A stretch of 64,000 nucleotides of DNA from Heterobilharzia americana. Lineage: Eukaryota > Platyhelminthes > Trematoda > Strigeidida > Schistosomatidae. The stretch lies in contig OX104128.1 of the NCBI GenBank assembly GCA_944470555.2, positions 2,914,001-2,978,000 on the forward strand. Direction: 5' to 3'. Made by a program: the position numbers and the translations under genes. This document shows, piece after piece, positions 43,375 through 54,124 of this stretch. Position 1 is the stretch's first letter, and each line of letters starts with the position of its first letter. Under the pieces are notes generated by a model. It searched no databases and was not told the origin of the DNA. It saw nothing but the letters and a program-made list of their open reading frames with translations.

Positions 43375-46300
43375 CTAATTGAGCGATAGACTTGTCGTTA
43401 CTAGTAGCCTATTAAGTGAAGAGCGGAGAAGTGTCAACGAGCTTGCCGTAGGAGTTTCTTCTGGAAGCCTGTCCCAAATGCGTGAGAATTTATTGAGGAA
43501 GAAATTATCTCGCAACCTCGTCGTACAGCACTCAGTTTCAACCAACGCTTTGTGGTTGCGCATATCGTACGTAGACGATACAATTAGCTTGATTTGTGGA
43601 CCATAAGGGTGCAAGCGCTGATGGATTAACTCATAATAAAATATAAGGTTCAGTTTGAGTCTCCTCTCCCAGAGTGGTTCTAGCCCCAACATGTTACATC
43701 CGGATGTGTAGTCTAGATTACAGTCAGTTCCTAATATTTGAAGGTTAAGTAACGTTGTGCCCCTTCAGCTTTCAGCTTATCACTTCTACGGAGGCCACTG
43801 AGAATAAACGGGCAATATTCTAAAAGTGGGCGAATGCACGCTTTATAGAGTAGAACCCGTGATTCAGTGCTATGGAAGTTACAAATGATACATCCCAAGA
43901 CCTGATATATGCCGCTTGTTCAGAGAATGCCAAGTCTCTGGGATACCTGATGCCAACATCTAGCACAGAAGCTAGTCCAGGCATCTGTTTTCTACATACC
44001 TGGGGGGTCAGGTCATGGTTGTCGTTGCCTATAGTAAGCCAACCGCATTTGTCATTATCGAATTCAAGGTGCGACTCAGCACACCATGATGCAAGTTTAC
44101 TTAGTTCCTGTCGGGCAGTATCCAGAGTGTTACGTAGTTCACGAGTGACAAGTGTACACAACCTTCAAGTCTTCGGCTTATAGGAATGTTTTGCCTTCAC
44201 TGAAGCAGTTGCACACACTGTTGATATGAATTATGAACAGCAAATGCCCAAGGACACTACCCTGTATAACTCCGCTAGTTATATGTCTTGGTTCAGACTG
44301 CACGGAGTTTACTTTCACGATTTGAGCACGACCACTAAGAAATGATTTTATCCAGCTAAGTAGGGGTCGCAAATACCAACTGACTGTAGCTTATCAAAGA
44401 GTACGTTATGAGACACCTTATCAAATGCCTTTGGTATATCAAAGTATAGAACAATGACGATTTTACGTGCCTCAAGGTTACTAGTGATGAAGTTGAAGAA
44501 ATCAAATTGGCAAGTAACGCAGGACCTATTCTTTATGAAATCATGCTGAGACTTTGTGGTTAGATTTTCCGTTAATAGGTAATCAGAGACGCTGCTTTAA
44601 TTACTTTTCCATAATTCTAGAGAGGACTGGTGTTATGTTGATGGGTCTGTAATTATTGGCGTTCGATTTGTCTCCGGACTTATAGCGAGGCGTTATGTAG
44701 CTAGTTTTCCATTCAGTGGGGTATACACCACTTTCCATTGATAGGGTGAATATCTTAAGCAGGAACAGAGACATCGTCGCCGCTATTCCTGATAACATTT
44801 GAGTTTAGGTTGTCGATTCCCATACCTGTTGATAGTCGCAAGTTCATGACAGCCTCTGTGATACTTTTGACAGTAAAATTCACATTGGCGCATGAACCTG
44901 TAGTGAGCAGTGAAAAAGTGGTGGGGTCAAGCGTGCTAGGACTGAATTTTGCGTAGGATTCGCTGAGTAGTTCACAAATTTCGAGGGATCGTTACAGACC
45001 ATTCCGTTGTGTAATAGACAAGCTATGTCTCTCGATGTCTGCAACGTTTATTCAAAAGGGAGGTCAGACTATGTATCCTAGAACCACTTTTGAGGGCATT
45101 CAGCTCTTCACTTATTGAGTCTTGTGCACGTAAAGTCTTAATTGCTTGATAAGTACCGTAGATTGAGTGCAGCACCAGAAAGTCTTTAGAGGAATGATAT
45201 GGCTTAGATAATTTTCGTAATTTGTTCCGAAATATCCGAGGGATATATTGGCCCTCATTCTCCCTCACCTTAGCTGCTCTCATAGGAGCAACGACATCTA
45301 GACATAGCATTATATTTCTATGGAAAAACGAAAGTGACTCTGTTAGTGAGGCTGTCATGAAGTACTCATCCCATGGGCTGCACCTGAGGAGCCCGATGAA
45401 TACCTCCCAGTTTATACTTCCGTAGTTACGATACAAGATATTTCTCATAGGTTCCTTGTTTCCCCACGAAGAGGGGAGATTGGTAGGCAACAGAAAACCA
45501 TTCTATGATCACTGTTGGCGAATTCACCACCAACGTACATGGTGACTGGGACGATGTCACGGCAAAAGGCTAGATCCAGCGTATTGCTCCCACGTGTGGG
45601 TGAATGGACATGTTGTTTTCATCCATTGAAATCTAAGACCGTAAGTATTTCATCATAACGCTGCGCGCCACAACTGGTTTCTCAGTTAACTTCAGGCAGG
45701 TTAAAGTCTCCTGCGATCAGTTTGAAGTCACCACTGATAGATGCAGCATGGGAAATGACTGAGCAATGAGCTCATCAGCTTCCCTTGATGAACATGGTGT
45801 TCTATAAACACAGCCTACGAGGATTTTATAGTTAGTACCGCTTATAATAACCCATATTGAGTCAGGCAGAGCATTCAACGTACCATCTTCGATCTTATTA
45901 GCTGTGACAAGGCTACATATATAAATCAAAAAGACTCCCTCACGCTTATGATCTCGGCTAGTGCCATGAAGGGTGTAAGCATCTATGCACAAGTCTACAT
46001 CAAGGACTGAGGTGGGGCACCATGATTCAGTAAATAATATCACTGTAGGCTTAGTTAGCAAGACCATCGTTCTCAAGTCAGAAATTTTCTTTGGCAACGA
46101 CGGTGCATTGATGAGCAGAAGTGTGGAAAGGTTACTATGACTCATGAAGTGTTTTACAATATCTTGTACGTTCAGCTGGTTAGAGAAATTTCCTATACTT
46201 AATTCATTAGACGATGTGCTACCTGCATTACGGACACGAGACTCAGTGGTGGTAAATGGCGATATGACCAGTGGAGTTTTATTCTGCAATGATTTATGAT

Positions 46301-46412
46301 CACTTACTTTTTGCGGGTGCGTATACGTAGTTGACGAGCTGTTCATTCTTACTGGTGACGTACAGTGCAGTTCATGATCGGTGCAAACCGAGGATGGTAG
46401 CTCCAGACTCAT
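43375..46412 (-). pseudogene. ORF2 of element D, endonuclease and reverse transcriptase, broken
   Basis: The endonuclease is recognisable from LLINAPSLPKKISDLRTMV, TVILFTESWCP (about 46.03 kb) and ILVGCVYRTPCS (about 45.81 kb). The RT start reads YPTEWKTSYITPRYKSGDKS and NNYRPINITPVLSRIMEK (about 44.73-44.60 kb). The palm reads VIQGSVLGHLLFIIHINSV (about 44.26 kb), and the catalytic motif is destroyed (stop-AEDLKVVY at about 44.17 kb). The C-terminal end (about 43.69-43.38 kb) includes FSRIWDRLPEETPTASSLTL. Multiple frameshifts are present. Confidence 0.8.
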
Positions 46413-46434
46413 GTTTCTGGAGGGTGAAACGATC

Positions 46435-46857
46435 CTATGAACCGCTGGTAGTACGTATTGTTCGGGGTCCCAAAAAAATTTTGATAGGACTCAAAAGTAG
46501 GGATGGTATTAGAGGAGTATCTATATATATATTCCCAAAGCTCTGGCTAGGGTCATCCGGGTGCCGATGTGCGTTTGGGTAGGGTATATGTGACCTGTAT
46601 GACATGAATTTATTTGGTGTGCCACGTGGCGTCCTGTTGGAGCCCTGATGGCTGGGTAAACGTGACCTAGGGTGCTGTCTAACGTCAGAAGCCTTCAAGT
46701 TATTGAAGCGTCTCTTTCTAACGGTTGAGGTTAGGTGTGTAACATGCCCTTTTGGTGGGTTTTCTTCTCGAGATGCCTCACTTCCTATGTATGCAACAGC
46801 GGTTTTGCTTATGGCAACTATGTTGGCTACGAAGTTTTCTTCGCCATCGTTAGACAA
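46435..46857 (-). pseudogene. Probable ORF1 C-terminus of element D
   Basis: An open minus-strand frame of 140 codons between ORF1 and the endonuclease, rich in Arg, Ser and Pro (for example VRQHPRSRLPSHQGSNRTPR). It lies where ORF1's C-terminal part is expected. No zinc knuckle is visible. Assignment rests on position. Confidence 0.45.
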
Positions 46858-47141
46858 GATGCGTTCAAAATGGCTTTCTTCGGGAGCTTTGTAGGCCTAA
46901 ATTACATGGTTTTATTTGCAGGTCTGTGTTGAGTGATGTTACTACCAGCTAAAGGGTTTTTATCTATAGTTACCTTAGGGAAGCTGGTGCTGTTAGTTAG
47001 GGTTTCATAAGGAATTAAACAATCCAGGTTACTTAGGTCCAAGTCCACTTGGGATTGCTTTACCACCAGAGTGGTTGGCGCAGTAGGATTACCAGTCATA
47101 GCAGCAGTATTCCAATGTTTCTCAAAGCATCCAGTACCTTC

Positions 47142-47699
47142 TCAGTTTGTATACGTCAGAGTGGTAGGACCTTTTCTCCTTAGTTTTTTGCGCTGACAAG
47201 GAGTTTTGTCCTGTACAATTGTGATAGTTTTAAAATTACTGTTTAGCCTTATATGGTCCTGATAGTTATTGAACCTCTTAGCATCATATGAGGTGATGAA
47301 CTTGAAAAGAATGGGGCAACTTAGCTGTGCTACTTTCTTGCGGAGGCGTTTACAGTCACAGTGCATAGGCGTCACGCCATATGAGTTTAATAACCTTTTC
47401 TTGACGACATCTAAAGATACGGTATCGGGAACATTATATACCATTGCCTGTTGGGAAGATGCCAGCCTCTTCAGTACTTCAGTTGCCAAGTAATCTATTA
47501 GCGTATCAGCTTCTTCAATATGGTTTGGGACTAGGTTGCTGTGTTTCCCAAAAAGATATACTAATGGTTGGAAGTCCTCAACTACTTTCTTGATTCCATC
47601 CATCATGGACTTAGTGCTGTCAAGTTCTCCTCTATTTTCCTTGATGTTGTTATTCATGACCGACATAATGTCTTCGATATAACGTCTTTTGATCTCCAT
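47142..47699 (-). CDS. ORF1 of element D, open frame of 185 codons
   Basis: Starts MEIKRRYIEDIMSVMNNNIK. The N-terminal part (about residues 1-60) is charged and helix-like and could form a coiled coil. The following part (QQAMVYNVPDTVSLDVVKKR, CDCKRLRKK, CPILFKFITSYDAKRF) has the layout of an RNA-recognition-like fold: a beta strand, a helix, then strands with basic residues. The tail is basic (RKKLRRKG). ORF1 proteins of non-LTR elements bind element RNA. No stop interrupts the frame, unlike ORF2, but the ORF probably once extended further into the 46.4-46.9-kb open frame. Confidence 0.65.
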   Translation of the reverse strand: MEIKRRYIEDIMSVMNNNIKENRGELDSTKSMMDGIKKVVEDFQPLVYLFGKHSNLVPNHIEEADTLIDYLATEVLKRLASSQQAMVYNVPDTVSLDVVKKRLLNSYGVTPMHCDCKRLRKKVAQLSCPILFKFITSYDAKRFNNYQDHIRLNSNFKTITIVQDKTPCQRKKLRRKGPTTLTYTN

Positions 47700-47890
47700 C
47701 AGTGCATAAGATATTGGTTATCGTACGGAATGAACTTTACTCGGAGGTTGACGAGAATTCTTGCGACTGTTTGCCGTTTCCCTTCGCTATATACAATCAC
47801 CACAACGCTAATCCACTTTTTTCTAGGTTACTTTAGACCGTTTTTCACTCTATTTTTCACGGTTATTTTACAAATCTTTCCGGATGGTTA

Positions 47891-48165
47891 GGACGAATTG
47901 ACTTTTAATGATTATTTTTTGCCTTCTTTTGCTCTCGCCAAGCAATTGGCTGTATTGATGTGATTATTAGCAGCCGCCAATTTAGCGGTTACTATCCATA
48001 CAGAAAAATAACTCGGACGCCCAGCTGAATATGTCGACTCTGTCAGATTTTTCATTTCAAATACGCTGAAACTCATACATATATAACCTATCTGATGTCA
48101 ACTTTTCGCTCATCACCCAAAATGAGTGGAACTATGCAGTCAAGTCATGGCCAAGGCTCACACGG
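47891..48165. other. Unassigned AT-rich DNA
   Basis: Nothing recognised between element D and CR1-d. Confidence 0.4.
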
Positions 48166-48169
48166 ACCT

Positions 48170-49150
48170 TTTCTCTCTAGTGAATCATAGGCAGGATATT
48201 TGATCATGACAAACAGAATTTTAAACATGACCGACACAGTCTTTCTTTTCTTTTCCTTCCCATTAGGTCAGAAACTTGGGGAGATGCATAAAGAAAGCGC
48301 GGAAACCGAGGGTGGCTGTCATCACCACAGAATGTTATCTACCGAATTGGGAAATTAACTCTTGGTAACGGCCACCAGAAGATGTGTTATCCAAGTGATG
48401 GGGAATTTCGGCCGGTCTCAGGTTGAAAGATGGTTGGCCTAGTAGCCTAGGTTAACCTCGGAGGTAGAGATCTGTGTGAAGATCCAGTTCCCCCTGAAAG
48501 TGTTCATCGTAGGACCAGCTACCACAAGTTCCTGTGATGCATCCCAGTGGTTGGCCGACCTGCGAGAGGACCTGGGTTCAACCCATAGCTAATTTGACCG
48601 TGGCGTGTGGAGATTTTTTATGGTGATCTCTTAGGTAGCCAGTCCTATGAGGGGCAAGAAGACCATAGAGATCAACATATAGGTCGTTACTCATGATGCA
48701 ATACGTTAATATGAGACCTCCCCTTTTCCTACAGTATGATAAATGAAAATTTATTCCTTCTAACCGCTTTTCGTAGCGGAAGCGCAAGGGTCCTGTTACT
48801 AACTGTGTACTCCTCGAGTTTTCGCCTCTTGCTTGAAGCAGGGGCTACTTGACCGCGTTCAGTATTCCAGGTGACGTCTTACGTAAGTAGGATGGACCAT
48901 GCTAAATATTTATTTATCAGAGGACCTGAGAGCCCTATGGAGTGACTATTACATGTGGAATGCCTTGGCGTTGCGGTGTACTTTTATTTTGAAGCTATGA
49001 CCGATAACAACACCCTAGATCTCTTTGTTCCCTAGCTCAGGGTAGTATTGGGCTATCTAAGGAGTAAAAACAGTGCTACTCTTGACCGGTATGCATCACT
49101 TGACCTTTGCTAGAATTGGTTTCCAGGCTCCTGTATATTCAGTAATTATT
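48170..49150 (-). mobile_element. CR1-like fragment CR1-d (RT C-terminal part and 3' end)
   Basis: The minus strand carries the end of a CR1-like ORF2: a decayed HLEY-type block (about 48.87 kb), LRKAVRRNKF or, in the adjacent frame, RYEKRLEGINFHLSYCRKRG (about 48.78 kb), and TGYLRDHHKKSPHATVK (about 48.63 kb). This last matches TDYLRGHHKKIQKPPSNQ of CR1-a. The tail extends to about 48170. Frames are broken and no catalytic motif is included. Confidence 0.7.
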
Positions 49151-49214
49151 GTTGTTATTATCATTATTACACTGGCCGGTCAACTCATCTAATTCAGTTT
49201 AGTGTGCTGTTCCA

Positions 49215-49800
49215 CCATCATTATTGGCAAAGCTAAAAACTGAAGAGTCTTTTAGGGAGTGGACCGTTTTATTACCAAATAACAAGCTGTGTGAATGGAC
49301 TCACAATGTCGGTTGGTTACAACGCAAAACGTTGAACATTGCGCGCCTTTGCTATTGATGGTGGAACCTGTCTGTGTGATGGGAGATGAAAATCCATGTC
49401 TGTCTCATAAATTCCGGCAACTTCTATCAAGATTATGCACACCGATGACTTGACGTGTCGATTATTTATTACTAAATACCGTTTTGTAAACCTTCAAGAA
49501 TTATCAGTTTGACGATGCTTGTAAGCTGGTATCCCCCATGTTAACTCCATTATATGAGGATAATACTTGTTATTATTTAAACTTTAACGCCTCGCGTGCG
49601 CTGAAAAGTGGTATCTTCTCGTCCGTTTCATAACTAGCGGGATCTTCAGCTGTTTTTAGCGGTGTATAGTGACACTCCGTGTGTACCATTCAGGACTCGT
49701 AAAATCTTGCAGATGTTTCGACATTTATCAATGTGATGAAGTTTGTAAACTGGCTTCTTTTGTTTTAAGAATAAAACATCTATTTATTTATTTATAATGG
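49215..49800 (+). repeat. Unidentified dispersed repeat, copy N2
   Basis: Plus-strand counterpart of N1 at 41.85-42.4 kb, with the same landmarks in the same order, ending in an AAACTGGCTTC block and a (TTTA)n-like tail (CTATTTATTTATTTATA). The tail suggests a retrotransposed origin. No coding motif found. Confidence 0.75.
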
Positions 49801-50762
49801 GGGTGACTGATTCGTAACCCGGGCAAGAACTACGTGATCACTACCTGTCGGTAGGGGGGGGGGCGATGGAGGTCCCTCACCTTGTACTGGCGAGCGAGGA
49901 CTAGATCCAATAGAAAAGGCCCATGTTCTGGATGGAAATGGGCGGGCACAACCACATTTCGTACCAGGCTACATTTAAATCGAGCCAGTAGCAGCTAGAT
50001 ATCGAGACAGCCACGCTCAATGTGGCTGTAAACTCTTTCCAGTCAAAAGGTGAACTTTCAGGCCCCCCACATTTAAGCACCTACTGCGAATAACACATCT
50101 ACGCACATAGTTTGGCACTAAATTATCCGCTGGGAAATGAGGCCGTGGCTCTGACAGCAAGGGTGTCTCGTCTCGACTCAGTGCCACAGCATGCTACCAC
50201 AAATGTGCCACTAGCATGAGACCGTGACACCATCGAACATACTCAAAAATCTTTCCGAATATACAGTGGTTTGTCGTTGCTCTAAAGACCAATGACTCCA
50301 TGCGCCGCTTCTCAGCTCTCTCAGCCAAGATCACCGGCAGATTCCGGTGTAGGCAGTGTAGGATCTAAACCTTCCTGCAAATATGTTTCCGTTACTGCTG
50401 CCACGTCAGGCCTCAGGACGTCTTCAAAATCTTCCATCCAGGGGAATATACCACCGAGGCCACAAGGCCTAGGTTGACATACCTTTGTGCTACCTTAGCA
50501 TTCATCAGACTTGCGAACAACCGTCTCGACAACGCTGGCTGCCAGGAACTCATCTCCCGAAAACTCAAAACGTTGAGGCTCTTTTCTCCTCTTTCCTGCC
50601 AAGTCTTTAGTTCTGCCGCGGCTTCCTGTCTTTCTATCCTTTCCCCAAGTAGCCGACCGAGAGGTATTCGAATATTAGCGTCGTTAAACTTATATGCATT
50701 CCTGAAAAAATTCCACGTTTTTCAGGAGATCGCAGCACGACTTTCGCGAAGCACCGTGCATT
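49801..50762. other. Unassigned DNA upstream of the LTR element
   Basis: GC content is somewhat higher than its surroundings, with a G run at 49855-49863. Open frames at 50292-50764 are short and have no recognisable domain. It could be part of an older element into which the LTR element inserted. Confidence 0.35.
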
Positions 50763-50767
50763 AGTAA

Positions 50768-51109
50768 TGTAGCGTCACACACTTCCCAAAATCAATAGCC
50801 TAGGGTTTGACGACTTTCGACATTGATGCTGACCTTGATAGTTTAACTGGACTCGCTAAGCTGAAGGCACCCGGTCAAGCATCCTCGCCATTTGGCACGC
50901 TGTCGTGTTACGTTGCATTGCTCGTATTCGACTCTCTAGCCAGTTAGTTGGAACGCATCGGTATTTTGGCATAACCATCCAAATATACTATTCCATCCGA
51001 CTACGCTATCGTGTTCTTCCTTGGTCTCGTATTCGTGGGTATATAACAAGTTCGAATAATTAGTGATTGGTCTTTGCGTCTGTCAAGTTCGCACCAGGAC
51101 AAATCCTAA
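50768..51109 (+). repeat. 5' LTR (342 bp)
   Basis: Begins TGTAGCGTCACAC and ends ACAAATCCTAA. It matches the 3' LTR over its whole length with about six to seven differences. A TATATAA sequence (about 51041) could serve as promoter TATA box. The next bases, ATTGGTGAGCCCGACGTGAT, contain a TGG start and are the likely primer-binding site; the tRNA primer was not identified. Confidence 0.95.
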
Positions 51110-51235
51110 ATTGGTGAGCCCGACGTGATCATCCCAATCAATAACAAGTATTGAATTGGTGAGCCTGTTCCATTTTATATTTGTTTATTGTTTTCATTTC
51201 GATAACATTTATATATCCATTTACTACACTTTCTC

Positions 51236-52420
51236 ATGTCCGACCACACTCCCAAGCTTATTCGTATTAAGCGACTACGAACACGATCCAACTCGTGCCA
51301 TATTGGCCAGACAATGCAGAAACATGGTTTCTGTATGCCGAGGCAGATTTTCGAGACAGGGTGTCTCAGATCCTCATCTCGATTTCTTGCTGTCATACGG
51401 TCACTACCGCGAGAATTAAACAGGTATGTTACAGCAAACATGTTTAATCCTGAAGTAAGTGACCCTTATGCACTTCTAAAGGCCGCACTCTTGAAGAAAA
51501 GCGATCTCACAGATCGCCAACGTCTAGACGAATTGCTTCGTAACATCGAGCTAGGCAGCCACTCAGCTACTGAAGTCCTCGCACGCATGCGAGAAGTAAT
51601 CGGTGCACGAACATTTGACGATGGTTTCTTCCGAGAACTATTTCTCTCGAAACTACCACAACCGGTGCAAACCGTGTTGGTGACACTCAGTCAGTCCCAC
51701 TCGACGACCTGGCAGCCTCAGCAGATAAAATACTGGAGATATCCAGCAGACCGTCTCCAACGTATATTCTATCTGCGACAAAACAGAGCGCCAGGATTCA
51801 GAGGTGACCAAGTTGTGCAACTCTGTGAGAGGTTGCTACGATCTCGAAGTCCTAGATCACGTAGCACTTCACGGAAACGCACCTTGGCGCATCGCAGCAA
51901 GTCGTGTGGTAGCCCTAAAACGAAACCCAACAGGGTGGAAAACCCTGAATGGTGCTGGTTTCATAACACTTACGGGGATGAAGCCAGAAAATGTCGTAAA
52001 CCATGCCGTTTTAAGAAGGACCAACTCGGGAAACGGTCACGCCGGCACGTGCTCACGGCAACCGTAGCCGGCGAAAAAGCCGTTTGCTCTACGTCACGGA
52101 TTAAAACGAAAGTCCGCTACCTCGTCGACACCGGCGCAGAAGTTAGCATTCTTCCAGCAACGACAAAGGAGCGTCATCTTGACCCATCCTTCAATCTTCA
52201 AGCAGCCAACGGCAAGGCAATCGCGACATTCGGGAGACGGTATGCCTACCTCAACTTAGGTTTACGCAAACCTATCCACTGGATTTTCCTCCTGGCAGAC
52301 GTCTCTATGCCCATCATTGGCATAGATTTGCTAAACCATTACGATCTACTCGTAGATGCTCGCCGTCGACGACTGATAGATAACAGCACAAAGTTATCAT
52401 TGGCGGCACCACCTATGTAG
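51236..52420 (+). pseudogene. gag-protease ORF of the LTR element
   Basis: The open frame is 394 codons, but the first 60 residues are out of frame with true gag. The expected gag block YWPDNAETWFLYAEADFRDR is found in another frame at about 51300-51360, so at least one frameshift is present. From RYVTANMFNPEVSDPYALLK onward gag reads correctly. The nucleocapsid region carries CWFHNTYGDEARKCRKPC, a zinc-binding pattern of this group. The protease follows with YLVDTGAEVSILPA, where DTG is the catalytic aspartate motif, and GIDLLNHYDLLVD. Gag forms the particle; the protease cleaves the polyprotein. Confidence 0.88.
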
Positions 52421-52479
52421 GTCCGAGTTTAGCCATCGTTAGGACTAAACAATCAGACGACGCGTCCTACCAGGCAGTT

Positions 52480-52801
52480 CTGGAGAAATATCCAGAGTTA
52501 CAGCAACCGAAGCACACTCTTCCGTGCATAACCAGCAATGTTATGCATCACGTCACAACCACAGGTCCACCTGTGGCATCCAAAGCGCGCCGTCTAGCCC
52601 CCGATAAGCTCCAAACGGCGAAAAATGAATTCGACCACATGCTCGACCTGGGCATTATCAGACCGTCGAACAATCCTTGGGCATCGCCATTGCACATGGT
52701 TCCCAAAAGGATAGCAGTGACTGGCGTCCAACCGGTGATTACCGAAGGCTCAACGCCAAAACAACTCCGGACTCCTACCCGATACATCAATACAAACCCT
52801 C
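52480..52801 (+). pseudogene. Start of reverse transcriptase in the LTR element, truncated
   Basis: HMLDLGIIRPSNNPWASPLH followed by MVPK (about 52637-52710), then after a one-base shift DWRPTGDYRRLNAKTTPDSY (about 52721) and PIHQY. These are the first conserved blocks of Gypsy-type RT. The YxDD catalytic block, RNase H and integrase are absent, because the internal sequence switches at 52802 to AT-rich DNA. Confidence 0.88.
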
Positions 52802-52965
52802 GTATACTTTGCCTTTTTATATCAATTTTTATTTACCATGTAATGAAATTTTAAAAAAAAGGTAAAGATAAGCGTAAATTTTTATTTTTCGATATGTTGA
52901 TATATAAATAATTCCCATTTTTAGCAACGTTTTCGTGGTATTAAAGACTTTTATTTATATTCCAG
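52802..52965 (+). other. AT-rich, intron-like 164-bp block at the pol deletion
   Basis: Begins GTATAC and ends TTTATATTCCAG, so it has the limits of a GT-AG intron. Its composition differs sharply from both flanks. The sequence before is RT coding; the sequence after (GTGCAACGAGCACTGGACGG) is also GC-richer and runs into the 3' part of the element. It could be filler from the deletion event or a true intron acquired in a short transcript. Confidence 0.55.
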
Positions 52966-53207
52966 GTGCAACGAGCACTGGACGGAACGTCGAAAGGAAC
53001 AGATGACCGCGACCGACGTACAATTCCATTTATTGTATTTTATTTATTTAATCGCCACGACACCCTAGAATAAGGTTCAGACAACCAGGGGCCACCTCAC
53101 GCAGTCAGCCCATCGGAAGAGTTTTACCAGTGGAGAAACCACTGGGTTTTTACTTCCGGCTGGTATCGTCTTAGGGTCCTCACGAACCCACTAGGGGGGG
53201 AGTGATC

Positions 53208-53549
53208 TGTAGCGTCATACACTTCCCCAAAATCATAGCCTAGGGTTTGACGACTTTCGACATCGATGCTGACCTTGATAGTTTAACTGGACTCGCTAAG
53301 CTGAAGGCACCCGGTCAAGCATCCTGGCCATTTGGCACGCTGTCGTGTTACGTTGCATTGCTCGTATTCGACTCTCTAGCCAGTTAGTTGGAACGCATCG
53401 GTATTTTGGCATAACCATCCAAATATACTATTCCATCCGACTACGCTATCGTGTTCTACCTTGGTCTCGTATTCGTGGGTATATAACAAGTTCGAATAAT
53501 TAGTGATTGGTCTTTGCGTCTGTCAAGTTCGCACCAGGACAAATCCTAA
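53208..53549 (+). repeat. 3' LTR (342 bp)
   Basis: Starts TGTAGCGTCATAC and ends ACAAATCCTAA. It is preceded by the purine-rich AGGGGGGGGAGTGATC (53193-53207), the likely polypurine tract. About 2 percent divergence from the 5' LTR indicates a fairly recent insertion. Confidence 0.95.
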
Positions 53550-53789
53550 AGTAACTTTTCCCGTTTTCTACTTACCTCATTATAACACCTTCTCACACAG
53601 CCCCACAAAAGACAAAATGCCAAACTTCAAGCTGTATCGTTAGTTTCAGGGTCAAAACCTACAGCTTTTGACGGCTGTCCTAAGACACCTTTGCCGCAAA
53701 CTGCCTAGTTTTCTTGATCTCCTCTTCTTAGAAGCATCAGCTCGCTTGGACCAGTATGTCTGTATGTCACCCAGAGCACTGTCTCGATT

Positions 53790-54124
53790 TTAATCATGTG
53801 CCGTAGGAAAAGATTCAGAATTGCTTGGTGGGCTGACTGAGGTGGCAGGCTTAGACGACTTCCTGTTTTGCCTAAGCTTGCGCGAGGCCTTAGAAACAGG
53901 CCCTCCCTCCCTAAACCTGTTTCTTGGCAGATGCCGTCTTCACTTATTTCCAATCCCTGACTGGTCTCCATTCTTTGTAGTAACATTTTCCATGATAACG
54001 GTTGTGTCATCGTCAGACTCCAAACGCACGGTATTATCAGTACCGTTGTGCAGAAGTTTCCATGAAGTCACCCAATCGACGACTTCTTTAATAAAAGCAG
54101 TCAGTCGTTTGCAACAGTAATTGC
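53790..54124 (-). pseudogene. Degenerate ORF, unclassified
   Basis: The minus strand reads about 110 codons with one internal TGA: RLTAFIKEVVDWVTSWKLLH, then TTKNGDQSGIGNK, stop, then RREG-type basic sequence (SKASRKLRQNRKSSKPATSV, PPSNSESFPTAHD). The hydrophobic start followed by an acidic and then basic Ser-rich region resembles a gag or ORF1 protein, but no diagnostic motif is present. It starts right after the LTR element's target site. Confidence 0.35.

Larger units (their letters stand above)
43040..47890 (-). mobile_element. Two-ORF non-LTR retrotransposon D (Jockey/CR1-like group)
   Basis: Read on the minus strand: a 5' leader, ORF1 (from about 47699), a linker, ORF2 endonuclease (about 46.2-45.7 kb), RT (about 44.8-43.8 kb), a C-terminal end at about 43375, then an untranslated tail. 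Total about 4.85 kb, so it is close to full length. ORF1 differs from CR1-a: no PHD finger is visible. The clade is inferred only from layout and motif style. The 3' limit is approximate. Confidence 0.75.
50768..53549 (+). mobile_element. Gypsy-type LTR retrotransposon, internally deleted, both LTRs present
   Basis: Two 342-bp LTRs enclose 2.1 kb of internal sequence with gag, protease and the start of RT. The remainder of pol, including the RT catalytic site, RNase H and integrase, is missing. A 5-bp target-site duplication, AGTAA, flanks it (50763-50767 and 53550-53554). Internal order gag-PR-RT is that of Gypsy (Ty3-type) elements; schistosomes have several, such as Boudicca, Saci and Fugitive. 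The family cannot be settled by eye. Confidence 0.93.
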
